Below, piece after piece: positions 1 to 7,078 of a stretch of DNA of 64,000 nt. Within the stretch, counting starts at the first letter, position 1; each line of letters begins with the position of its first letter. The stretch spans positions 1 to 64,000 of the forward strand of contig NZ_JACJQA010000026.1 of the NCBI RefSeq assembly GCF_014696355.1, read 5' to 3'. The notes beneath the pieces are model-generated. The model made no database searches. It saw nothing but the letters and a program-made list of their open reading frames with translations, and was not told the DNA's origin. The DNA comes from Pseudanabaena sp. FACHB-1998 (GTDB lineage: Bacteria > Cyanobacteriota > Cyanobacteriia > Pseudanabaenales > Pseudanabaenaceae). The position numbers were made by a program, and so were the translations under genes.

Positions 1-62
1 CCTGCGTTATACTCTGACCAGTTGCGGATCTGATATTGCTCTTTCATTGGCTGTTTTGCCAT
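1..62 (-). CDS. IS5-family transposase, N-terminal fragment cut by window edge
   Basis: A minus-strand reading frame opens at an ATG (60-62) and runs off the left edge without a stop. The visible residues include QYQIRNWSEYN, which resembles the N-terminus of IS5-family transposases (family knowledge). Only about 20 residues are visible, so the catalytic DDE residues cannot be checked. The bases just upstream look like an IS end (next entry), which supports the call. Whether the gene is intact cannot be decided here. Confidence 0.55.
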   Translation of the reverse strand, partial: MAKQPMKEQYQIRNWSEYNA

Positions 63-116
63 CCTTATTTATATTTAATCTACCCTTCCATCCCTCTTTT
101 ATGCAACAACGCCGCC
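1..116 (-). mobile_element. IS5-type insertion sequence, one end only
   Basis: Upstream of the transposase start, the minus strand reads GGCGTTGTTGCATAAAAG outward near positions 97-115. This is the style of terminal repeat seen in the IS5/IS903 group. The exact outer boundary and the target duplication cannot be fixed because the other end lies outside the window. Confidence 0.45.
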
Positions 117-146
117 TAACGCTATAAAATTTAGGCTCAATAGGCG

Positions 147-279
147 TTTCGGGGAGGTCAAACATGATAAGTGTCTCAAAGCTTTTAATGACAGGTATTG
201 CAGACAGGGAGTAGCTCCGAGGCTAAAACCATTACACATTAAGCATTTCAGGCTTTTACGCCAACGTAACTCCCCGAAA
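147..279 (+). ncRNA. Candidate structured RNA closed by a 10-bp stem
   Basis: TTTCGGGGAG (147-156) pairs exactly with CTCCCCGAAA (270-279). The enclosed 113 bases contain a small hairpin, GGAG TAG CTCC, near 208-218, and no convincing ORF. A -10-like TATAAAAT lies at 123-130, about where a promoter for an RNA starting near 138 would be. The shape (long closing stem, large interior, about 135-190 nt) recalls 6S-like RNA, but no sequence match is claimed. It could also be a chance stem or a leader. Confidence 0.3.
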
Positions 280-388
280 TATCTATTAAGCCAATTTATA
301 ACTGATTTTTAAGATTGAGCTAGAATAGTAAAGATAAGCGACATTTTATGTCGTCTATTTTAGTTCTTGATATGCAGTGGAGAAAATA

Positions 389-484
389 ATGTCAAAAGAA
401 CAAAAGGGCAATAAAGAAGCGAAAAAACCTAAGAAGGATTCTTCTGAAAAGAAGGAAAAGAAAGATCCTAAAAGATACGATTAA
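389..484 (+). CDS. Tiny lysine-rich protein, 31 aa
   Basis: An ATG at 389 follows a GGAGA (379-383) at good distance and opens 31 codons ending at TAA 482-484. About 14 of 31 residues are lysine, with many Glu, Asp and Ser, no hydrophobic segment and a repeated KKPKK or KKEKK pattern. Small basic, disordered proteins of this kind are common unannotated ORFs in bacteria. Function unknown; nucleic-acid or acidic-partner binding would be a guess. Confidence 0.5.
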   Translation: MSKEQKGNKEAKKPKKDSSEKKEKKDPKRYD

Positions 485-548
485 TTTAGCTTTGGCTATG
501 GCTTTCAGCAACTGCTAACGCATTTTTCGCTAACTAAGTAAAAACAAC

Positions 549-593
549 CCAAAACATGGATGACGACGCGTCGCGTCGTCATCCATGTTTTGG
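549..593. repeat. Palindrome, 22-base arms
   Basis: Arms 549-570 and 572-593 are exact reverse complements around a single T. The outer arm CCAAAACATGGATG resembles the CCAAAAC edges of other palindromes here. It lies between the tiny ORF and the synthetase. Confidence 0.9.
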
Positions 594-613
594 AGAGTTA
601 TTCTCAATCGAGT

Positions 614-662
614 CATAAAGAAACTGATTTGCCAGCTAAGCTGGCAAATCAGTTTCTTTATG
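614..662. repeat. Palindrome, 23-base arms, loop TAA
   Basis: Arms 614-636 and 640-662 pair perfectly. It ends 16 bases beyond the synthetase stop (minus strand), so it may terminate that transcript, although the following T-run is short. Confidence 0.85.
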
Positions 663-678
663 GACTTAATTATTGGTT

Positions 679-3600
679 TTAATTCTCTATGCACCACTTA
701 ATTTTTTCAATCCAGTCCTCCATGTGTTTTTCGTTTAAAAAATCAGGTTGCCAAAACATATTATGGTGACCAGGCAAGACAATTGTTCGGAGACGACCTT
801 TAATGTAACCCTGCCATCCATAGCTCGGAAATAGCCAAGACATATCCGAAATCAGAGGTAAGGGTGTAGTGGAATGATCACAAAATAGTAGTGTTACATT
901 TCCTTCGTAAACTTCTGGTATATAACCTTTTCTCACTTTCACAATAGAATCCCAAATCAGATCAACCTGTGATTGATCCTGTTCGCTACCGCTATTGAAG
1001 TTTTTAGGAGACTCCTCTTTAAGCGGCTTATCGACAGGGCTTCCTTCCTGTATATCAGCCAATAAAGCCTCATTCGTACCCCCCCCAGAAGTGCGCGGAG
1101 CAAATTTCGTAAGGGCTTTAGCCAAACGGTCTAAAACGTATCTCCTCCGTTCTAAAAAATTTCTTTGAGTTACGATATTAATTTCGCGTTCGTACAGCCC
1201 TTTTTTTTCAATTCTTCTATAGGAACTTTCTATAGAAGATTTTGTAGAGAGCTTTGATGAAGATCTGGGAATAAACTTTGCTAATTTCCTAGATAATCGC
1301 TCTGCTATGTAAAGAGACTGTTCCAAAAAACTTTTTTGAGTTAAATTTTGTAGATGTAATTTAACAGAAAAATATTTATACTCAAACTTGCGAGTTTGTT
1401 CCAGCAATTTATGATTAGGAAATTCTCTTTCAATTAAAATTAACTGGGATACTTGTTTGCCTAAAGTTTTTAATTGTTGGGCAATTTCATAGACTACCAA
1501 TGCATCAAAGCACCATCCTATAAGAACAAAAGAGCCAGATAATTCTGAGCTAATCAATTCTTTAGCGTAGGTATTAGCTACACGCTTAATATAGTCATAG
1601 GGGCTATTAACGACCCTGTAACCTGTAGAAGGAAAAACATAAGTCTCGTAAGAATCTGCAAATTGAGTAGCTAAGTTAGATAAACCCACCCAAATCAGTT
1701 TCTTTTCTGATGAAAACTGCTGAGCACTTAGTTTAGTTAGCAGAGAAAGAGTTCCTATTTGGACAACACCTTTAATGCTAATATTTCTGAGCATTAAATC
1801 TCGCAAATCATCATTATCAAGTAGACAATCATAATTTGTTGTTGTTGATTTTTTGTTAATCAATTTTACTAGATTTTCAATTGTAGAAATCTGTGGTAAG
1901 CTTGAAAATCTAATTAGTATATTTGCCTGTTTTTCTATCTCTGAAATAAGATGAGGGATTAACAAAGAATGCCCACCTAGTTCAAAAAAATCATCGGTTA
2001 TTCCAATCGGTTCATGTTGTAAAACCTCTTCCCAAATTTTAGCTAGTTGCTTTTCTAAATCAGTGCGGGGAGCAACATGCTCGTCTTTAAGTAAATAGGC
2101 TCCCTCAATGGTTGGCAAAGACTGTCTACTAAGCTTACCGTTAGGAGTTAAGGGTAAACTATCCAAAGCTATAAATCCTGAGGGAATCATGTAATCAGAT
2201 AAATTATTTTTCAAAAATGAACGTAATTTTCTGATACTAAATTCTGCTTTTTTATTAGTAACAATATAAGCGAAAATTCTATGCTCGCCTGACGGTAATT
2301 CTTGACTGGTTACGGCTACTTGTTGAACATCTGGGTATTGAGATATAACTGTTTCAATCTCTTCAAGCTCAACGCGCATTCCTCGAATTTTTACTTGAAA
2401 ATCCTGTCTTCCTAAAACTTGAATATCACCATTTGATAAGTAGCTTGCCACATCTCCTGTTTGATAAAGTCGAGAATATTCATGGTCATTTATGTCATTG
2501 GTTAAAACAAAGGGATTAACCATAAATTTGGTTTGATTTAGTCGTGGATTCTTAAAGTAACCACGAGCTAAACTAATACCTGATATATACAGATATCCGC
2601 TTTGTCCAACGGATACAGGCTGTAAATTTTCGTCCAGTATATAAACTTGATGATGATCATAGGCTTTCCCTACGGGTACATAGCCTTGCGTTTGGCTAAA
2701 GTCATCGGGAACCCTATAGGCACAAGCACCGATAGTTTCTGTTTGACCATAAATGTTAAATATTTGAGGATTAAGTAGATTAGATTTTTGATTTTTTTGT
2801 TCAAATGCATCTCGAACTTTTTTGAGTAGTTGACAAGGCAATAGTCCACCTGAGAACACAAGTATTCTTAATTTTGAGTTTAATAATGATTCTTTGGCAG
2901 AGCTTTCTTCTTTGGCTAATTCCAAAAGTATAAATTGCCAAACCGATGAAACTGTATCCAAGACAGTTACTTGTTCTCTTTGAATTAACTCTAATAATTC
3001 AATAGGATTTTTTGTGGTGTTATTCGGAGAAATAACTACTTTTGCCCCATTAAACAGAGGTAGAAATAATTGTCGAATTGATGAAGAGAATGAGAAAGAT
3101 GCTGTGTGTAAATAAATATCATCAGAATTAATGCCGATAATATTATTAAGGGATTTTATATAGCATTCGATTTGTGAATGAGTGATTTCTACGCCTTGAG
3201 GCTTACCCGTAGATCCAGAGGTATACATGATATAGGCAAGATCTTGGGGTAATATTTCTGGAGGATAAGAAATTTCTTGACTAGTAGATTGAGAAGATTG
3301 ATGGATATGATTAGAATCTGTTAGTGCTTGTTCTAGCTTATCTATTAAAACTAATTTAAGTTCTTGATTTGGGAGTGTTTGGGCGAGTTTCTCTTGAGTC
3401 AGAATGAGAGATAAGTCGCTTTCTTCTAAAATTATTGATAATCTTTCTTGAGGATAGTTGGGATCTATCGGAATAAACACTCCACCCGCTTTAAGAACGC
3501 TAATAATTCCAATAATCATGTCTAGCGATCGCTCTATAAAAATTCCTACCAGAAATTCTGAGGTAACTCCTATTTGTTGTAAATAACTGGCTAGGCGATC

Positions 3601-3708
3601 GGACTTTGTTTGCAGTTCTTGATAAGTAATTTGTGCTGATGAGTCTTGAATAGCGATCGCTTCTGGATGACGTTCTACCTGTGTTTGTAAAAATTCTTGT
3701 ATAAACAT
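679..3708 (-). CDS. Single-module NRPS-like enzyme: adenylation, carrier, thioesterase (1009 aa)
   Basis: The adenylation domain spans about residues 10-530: YTSGSTGKPQG at 162-172, NIYGQTE at 318-324, YQTGDV at 415-420, GRQDFQVKIRG at 433-443 and NGKLSR at 523-528. A carrier domain follows, with the phosphopantetheine motif GGHSL (Ser581). A thioesterase-like alpha/beta-hydrolase starts near 665. There is no condensation domain. Two oddities: the usual Asp that holds the substrate amino group appears to be Ser208 (FSSS instead of FDAS), suggesting a non-amino acid substrate; and the thioesterase nucleophile motif reads GWCFD (731-735), Cys instead of Ser, with a likely catalytic His in GHH (980-982). 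A variable region (794-815 against 850-871) looks like an internal duplication. The ATG at 3708 gives the expected N-terminus. The gene stands alone. Known A-T-TE enzymes often dimerise aryl-pyruvates; that link is inference. Confidence 0.9.
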   Translation of the reverse strand: MFIQEFLQTQVERHPEAIAIQDSSAQITYQELQTKSDRLASYLQQIGVTSEFLVGIFIERSLDMIIGIISVLKAGGVFIPIDPNYPQERLSIILEESDLSLILTQEKLAQTLPNQELKLVLIDKLEQALTDSNHIHQSSQSTSQEISYPPEILPQDLAYIMYTSGSTGKPQGVEITHSQIECYIKSLNNIIGINSDDIYLHTASFSFSSSIRQLFLPLFNGAKVVISPNNTTKNPIELLELIQREQVTVLDTVSSVWQFILLELAKEESSAKESLLNSKLRILVFSGGLLPCQLLKKVRDAFEQKNQKSNLLNPQIFNIYGQTETIGACAYRVPDDFSQTQGYVPVGKAYDHHQVYILDENLQPVSVGQSGYLYISGISLARGYFKNPRLNQTKFMVNPFVLTNDINDHEYSRLYQTGDVASYLSNGDIQVLGRQDFQVKIRGMRVELEEIETVISQYPDVQQVAVTSQELPSGEHRIFAYIVTNKKAEFSIRKLRSFLKNNLSDYMIPSGFIALDSLPLTPNGKLSRQSLPTIEGAYLLKDEHVAPRTDLEKQLAKIWEEVLQHEPIGITDDFFELGGHSLLIPHLISEIEKQANILIRFSSLPQISTIENLVKLINKKSTTTNYDCLLDNDDLRDLMLRNISIKGVVQIGTLSLLTKLSAQQFSSEKKLIWVGLSNLATQFADSYETYVFPSTGYRVVNSPYDYIKRVANTYAKELISSELSGSFVLIGWCFDALVVYEIAQQLKTLGKQVSQLILIEREFPNHKLLEQTRKFEYKYFSVKLHLQNLTQKSFLEQSLYIAERLSRKLAKFIPRSSSKLSTKSSIESSYRRIEKKGLYEREINIVTQRNFLERRRYVLDRLAKALTKFAPRTSGGGTNEALLADIQEGSPVDKPLKEESPKNFNSGSEQDQSQVDLIWDSIVKVRKGYIPEVYEGNVTLLFCDHSTTPLPLISDMSWLFPSYGWQGYIKGRLRTIVLPGHHNMFWQPDFLNEKHMEDWIEKIKWCIEN

Positions 3709-3760
3709 TTTTACTCAACCATTAAATAAGTACCGTGGCTTAATAAAAAATCAAAATCTC

Positions 3761-3801
3761 AAAAATCTGATTGGTTTGCGAAGTGGGCGAATCAGATTTT
3801 T
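3761..3801. repeat. Inverted repeat upstream of the synthetase
   Basis: AAAAATCTGATT (3761-3772) pairs with AATCAGATTTTT (3790-3801); the 17-base loop contains GCGAAG. Confidence 0.8.
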
Positions 3802-3804
3802 AAG

Positions 3805-3816
3805 AGGGTATACCCT
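3805..3816. promoter_or_regulatory. Possible operator palindrome AGGGTATACCCT
   Basis: A perfect 12-base palindrome without loop lies about 100 bases upstream of the synthetase start. Loop-free symmetry is typical of protein binding sites rather than RNA hairpins. No regulator gene is adjacent; function is inferred. Confidence 0.3.
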
Positions 3817-3958
3817 TGTTAGTTACCCTTTCTTCAATAGTTTAGGATTACTCTAAGCATATTTTTGCTGATAATGCCTAAAGAATATTGTTTATAGATA
3901 ACATAAAAGTTGAAATCAACCGAAAAAATTCTATGTTATTTTGTTAAAAGTTATTATG

Positions 3959-4133
3959 TAGCCATCCTAAATAATTTGAGAAAGCACGCCCCTGTGGGGC
4001 GTGCTTTCTCAAATTATTTAGGATGGCTATTCAGCTTTTTGAAGCTTTGTGGGGTAAAGATAAATTTTAAAAAAGCTTACGAAGTAGGCTTTTTTAAAAT
4101 TTATCTAGGTTTTAAGAAAGCGCAAAGCGCTGT
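3959..4133. repeat. Two-hairpin dispersed element, copy 1
   Basis: A perfect palindrome with 34-base arms (3959-3992, 3996-4029; loop TGT) is followed by a second one (4058-4076, 4088-4106) and the tail GGTTTTAAGAAAGCGCAAAG. The same order of segments recurs, diverged, at 23806-23960. Reading frames through it are by-products. Confidence 0.8.
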
Positions 4134-4149
4134 TGCTATATCTGTATTT

Positions 4150-4413
4150 TTAATTGACTTGAACCTGCATACTTTGCCATTGAGAGAGGCTATAGGTCTT
4201 TAGCTGCAAAGCGTGAATCGCACCACTATCAAGATGCTCTTGGATCGCTCCATAGACTAATTTGTGTTGTTTGATCATGGATAAGCCTTCAAACTGTTCG
4301 GCAACAACGATCGCGGAAAAATGTTGACCATCTTGATTAGGATCTTCGACCTGAACTTTAGCGTCGGGCAAAGATGCACGGATTAATTCGGCAATATTGT
4401 GATGAGAAATCAT
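4150..4413 (-). CDS. BolA-like protein, 87 aa
   Basis: A small protein of BolA type: an N-terminal helix, the beta region with SAIVVAEQFEG, then the helix SMIKQHKLVYGAI with the conserved His-Lys pair. BolA-like proteins work with monothiol glutaredoxins in iron-sulfur and redox regulation (family knowledge). The start MISHHN at 4413 is preferred over an ATG 15 codons upstream because homologues begin a few residues before the first helix. No clear Shine-Dalgarno is visible at either. The monocistronic gene faces away from exonuclease III. Confidence 0.85.
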   Translation of the reverse strand: MISHHNIAELIRASLPDAKVQVEDPNQDGQHFSAIVVAEQFEGLSMIKQHKLVYGAIQEHLDSGAIHALQLKTYSLSQWQSMQVQVN

Positions 4414-4482
4414 GATGGCAAAACTCAAAATGTACAAACTGTTCACATTGTGCCACATGGCGAGATCTTGCTTTCCCAGATT

Positions 4483-4511
4483 AGTGATGCAGGGCTTCGC
4501 TATGCATCACT
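4483..4511. repeat. Short hairpin with GGCTTCGC loop
   Basis: AGTGATGCA (4483-4491) pairs with TGCATCACT (4503-4511). It lies about 90 bases upstream of xth, between divergent genes, so it is not a terminator of either. Confidence 0.6.
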
Positions 4512-4602
4512 TTCCTGTGGCTTGGCAAAGGTACAGGAAGCCGTATGCTAAGATGTGTAACGCTTTGCCCCATTTGTACTTCAGCTTTACCTCAAAGACT
4601 TC

Positions 4603-5394
4603 ATGAAAATTGCAACTTGGAACGTAAACTCAGTTCGTACTCGTATTACCCATGTTTGTGATTGGCTACAAGCAAATCCCGATGTTGATTTACTGTGTTT
4701 GCAAGAGACTAAGGTAATTGATGCGGATTTTCCCCATACGCCTTTTACGGATTTAGGCTATCACACCTATATTTACGGGCAAAAGTCCTATAACGGTGTA
4801 GCGCTGATTGGGCGATCGCCTCTAGAAAATATTCAAACTGGGTTTGCGTCAGTATTAGGGGAAATCGCTGAGCCAAATTTAGATGAGCAGAAGCGCTTGA
4901 TTACGGCGAAATTGGGTGATATCCAAGTTGTGAATATGTACGTTCCCAACGGCTCGGAAATCGGGAGTGAGAAGTATGCGTACAAATTGCGCTGGTTAAA
5001 GTTATTAAAGTCCTATTTGCAAACTTTATTAGCCCAAAGCCCCAATGTATTAATTTGTGGCGACTTTAATGTGGCGATCGCGGATTTAGATATTTACGAT
5101 CCTAAGGGACGAGAAACCAAAGTTATGTCCACTGATATTGAGCGTGAGACCTTAGCAGAGGTTTTAAATTTGGGATTTAAGGATGTATTTCGGAAGTTTG
5201 AATCTGACGGCGGTTACTATAGTTGGTGGGATTATCGTTCGGGCGGATTTGCTCGGAACCGAGGTTGGCGGATCGATTATCATTTTCTCACAGAAACTTT
5301 GTATGATAGAGCTACCAATTGTGTAATTGATATTGAGCCGCGCAAGCTTACCCAGCCTAGCGATCATACCCCTGTAATTGTGACAATTGATTAG
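4603..5394 (+). CDS. xth: Exodeoxyribonuclease III
   Basis: A 263-residue member of the endonuclease/exonuclease/phosphatase fold that repairs abasic sites and trims 3' ends of DNA. The family residues are all visible: WNVNS (Asn7), LQETK (Glu35), NMYVPNG, GDFNVA, the WRIDYHF segment and the C-terminal SDHTPV. Length is normal. The ATG at 4603 gives the canonical MKIATWNVNS start. The pentapeptide gene starts three bases after its stop, so the two are probably co-transcribed. Confidence 0.95.
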   Translation: MKIATWNVNSVRTRITHVCDWLQANPDVDLLCLQETKVIDADFPHTPFTDLGYHTYIYGQKSYNGVALIGRSPLENIQTGFASVLGEIAEPNLDEQKRLITAKLGDIQVVNMYVPNGSEIGSEKYAYKLRWLKLLKSYLQTLLAQSPNVLICGDFNVAIADLDIYDPKGRETKVMSTDIERETLAEVLNLGFKDVFRKFESDGGYYSWWDYRSGGFARNRGWRIDYHFLTETLYDRATNCVIDIEPRKLTQPSDHTPVIVTID

Positions 5395-5397
5395 AGT

Positions 5398-5847
5398 ATG
5401 AAATACCGTATCTTTTTAGCGATCGCGCTTCTCCTCATTTTGATTCTATTTCCTTTGCCAGTATGGGCGGCAAATCCTAGTCAAATCATGGAATTGAAAA
5501 CCGAAAGAAGCTGTGCCTTTTGTGACCTAAAGTCAGCTTATTTACCTGTTACTAATTTTGACTATCACCATCTACTTGGTGCTGATCTGAGTGGCGCAAA
5601 TCTGATGGGAACAAGCTTTGTTTACTCTAATCTCAGTCGAGTTAAGCTTACTAAAGCCAATCTTAGTCACACCAACTTCCAGCATACAAAAATGCTGTTA
5701 ACAGATTTTACGGGAGCCATTTTCGATAAGACCAATTTAGCGGAGGCGGATCTCAATGGAGCTGTTATCAGTGAAGCCCAGATGTCTAAGGCAAAATTAT
5801 GCAAAACGACTTTACCAAGTGGATTAATATCTAATCGTGATTGTTAA
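5398..5847 (+). CDS. Exported pentapeptide-repeat protein, 149 aa
   Basis: Residues 1-24 form a signal peptide ending PVWA before ANPS. The mature part has a cysteine pair CAFC (about 39-42) and then about 15 loose pentapeptide units of A(D/N)LxX type, such as ADLSG ANLMG, ending in a short Cys-containing tail. Pentapeptide repeats fold as a right-handed quadrilateral helix; the role of this small periplasmic or lumenal form is unknown. It starts three bases after xth, and a strong terminator follows. Confidence 0.85.
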   Translation: MKYRIFLAIALLLILILFPLPVWAANPSQIMELKTERSCAFCDLKSAYLPVTNFDYHHLLGADLSGANLMGTSFVYSNLSRVKLTKANLSHTNFQHTKMLLTDFTGAIFDKTNLAEADLNGAVISEAQMSKAKLCKTTLPSGLISNRDC

Positions 5848-5852
5848 ATTCA

Positions 5853-5883
5853 AAAAAAGGCGGCACGAAGCGCCGCCTTTTTT
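5853..5883. terminator. Intrinsic terminator, 12-base arms
   Basis: AAAAAAGGCGGC and GCCGCCTTTTTT pair around ACGAAGC just after the pentapeptide gene, with a T-run. Confidence 0.85.
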
Positions 5884-5887
5884 AAGG

Positions 5888-5918
5888 AAAGAATGGGACG
5901 CAAAGCGTCCCATTCTTT
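5888..5918. terminator. Terminator of the acetyltransferase gene (minus strand)
   Basis: Arms 5888-5900 and 5906-5918 pair perfectly and touch the stop of the next gene; the minus strand has a U-run after the stem. Confidence 0.8.
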
Positions 5919-6407
5919 TTATTTGCCAAGATTTTGCAAAGCCGCACCAGTGACTCGACAGATCCGCCAATCGGGAAGAATATCGGCTCCTATGCGCTTG
6001 TAAAAAGCGATCGCAGGTTCATTCCAATCCAAAACCGACCACTCAAAGCGACCATAACCCCGCGATATCGCAATTTGAGCCAGATTTGTAATGAGAGCCT
6101 TGCCAATCCCACTACCGCGATATTCGGACAGTACAAATAAATCTTCGAGATAAATACCGCGACGGGTGAGAAAGGTGGAATAGCTGGTAAAAAACAAGGC
6201 AAATCCGACAATTTGATTTGGCTCGATCTCCGCAACGATCGCTTCAATGCAAGAATTTTCTCCAAACAAATCGGCTTGTAGAGTTTCACTATTGCCTGTG
6301 ACCTGATCCGAGAGTTTCTCATAGTCAGCAAGCGCTAAGATTAGCGAAAAAATGGCTGGGACATCCTGAATCGTGGCGGGACGAATCGTAAATTGCGATT
6401 GAGTCAT
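5919..6407 (-). CDS. GNAT-family N-acetyltransferase, 162 aa
   Basis: A single GNAT domain of normal length. Residues 7-50 include the N-terminal strand and helix with ALADYEKL, seen in diamine/thialysine (SSAT-like) acetyltransferases. The acetyl-CoA loop reads YRGSGIGKAL (about 96-105), followed by the WNEPAIAFYKRIGA motif. The substrate cannot be read from sequence; a polyamine or amino-acid-like amine is the family suggestion. ATG at 6407. It is divergent from the MAPEG gene, with two palindromes between them. Confidence 0.85.
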   Translation of the reverse strand: MTQSQFTIRPATIQDVPAIFSLILALADYEKLSDQVTGNSETLQADLFGENSCIEAIVAEIEPNQIVGFALFFTSYSTFLTRRGIYLEDLFVLSEYRGSGIGKALITNLAQIAISRGYGRFEWSVLDWNEPAIAFYKRIGADILPDWRICRVTGAALQNLGK

Positions 6408-6451
6408 TTTTTTTAAGATTAATTGAGTGTTGCTATTAAATATAAAACCTC

Positions 6452-6490
6452 AAAACCTGTAGCGCAGGCTGCGCGTACGCCACAGGTTTT
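6452..6490. repeat. Degenerate palindrome, AAAACCTGT family
   Basis: AAAACCTGT (6452-6460) pairs with ACAGGTTTT (6482-6490), enclosing GCGCAGGCTGCGC. It is a weaker copy of the motif at 19223-19287. Confidence 0.7.
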
Positions 6491-6503
6491 ATTAAACAAA
6501 CTA

Positions 6504-6554
6504 CAAGAAATTTTTTGAAAGGGTTGCTTTGCAACCCTTTCAAAAAATTTCTTG
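6504..6554. repeat. Palindrome, 24-base perfect arms, loop TTT
   Basis: Arms 6504-6527 and 6531-6554, CAAGAAATT edge and TTGC core. It lies between divergent genes, so a terminator role is unlikely. Confidence 0.9.
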
Positions 6555-6637
6555 GTTTGGGTTTGAGCGCAAAGCGCTGTAGTTACTGATAAGCTTAACA
6601 AAAGTTAATCTTTTAACCCATTTTTCTAAAAATCACT

Positions 6638-7045
6638 ATGAATTTGACTTTGACTCCATCGCAAATACTCCTCTATGGCATCGCGATCGCAGGGGGGCTG
6701 GTGTATTTGCCTTATATAGTTGTTGCTTATGGGCGTGTCAGTGTTGGCTTTGACATGAATGCGCCTAGAGCGATGTTCGATCGCCTGCCTGACTATGCCA
6801 AACGTGCGACATGGGCGCATCAAAATTCCTTTGAAACCTTTGCACTATTTGCGGCTGCCGCACTTACAACTTACGTCAGTAACTCATCTTCAGAGCAAAC
6901 TTCGCTCTATGTGTTAGCCTTTTTAGCAGCGAGATTGCTATTTAGTTTGTTTTATATTCTGGATTTGCCTTGGTTGCGATCGCCAATGTGGGCTATTAGC
7001 ATGGTGTGTATTGGCGGACTATTTTCATCAAGTCTTTTGCGATAA
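6638..7045 (+). CDS. MAPEG-family membrane protein, 135 aa
   Basis: Four hydrophobic segments (about 8-28, 62-82, 86-106, 114-134) with the MAPEG pattern AHQNSFETFALFAAA in the second. MAPEG proteins include microsomal glutathione transferases; bacterial YecN/MAPEG members are mostly uncharacterised. Located in the inner membrane. ATG at 6638 has no strong Shine-Dalgarno. Convergent with the phosphohexomutase gene, sharing a terminator. Confidence 0.85.
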   Translation: MNLTLTPSQILLYGIAIAGGLVYLPYIVVAYGRVSVGFDMNAPRAMFDRLPDYAKRATWAHQNSFETFALFAAAALTTYVSNSSSEQTSLYVLAFLAARLLFSLFYILDLPWLRSPMWAISMVCIGGLFSSSLLR

Positions 7046-7078
7046 AGAGAAGAGGCGCGATGCGCCTCTTCTCTTTAT
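7042..7078. terminator. Shared convergent terminator, 17-base arms
   Basis: Arms 7042-7058 and 7062-7078, loop GAT. It overlaps the stop codons of both flanking convergent genes. Confidence 0.85.

Noticed and set aside
3910-4203. 97-codon plus-strand frame
   Set aside because: It is translated from the two-hairpin element; the similar frame at 23827-24090 has no conserved protein pattern beyond the element.
4412-4606. 64-codon frame opposite the BolA gene
   Set aside because: Overlaps the BolA start and ends at the xth start; contains a hairpin; no family match.
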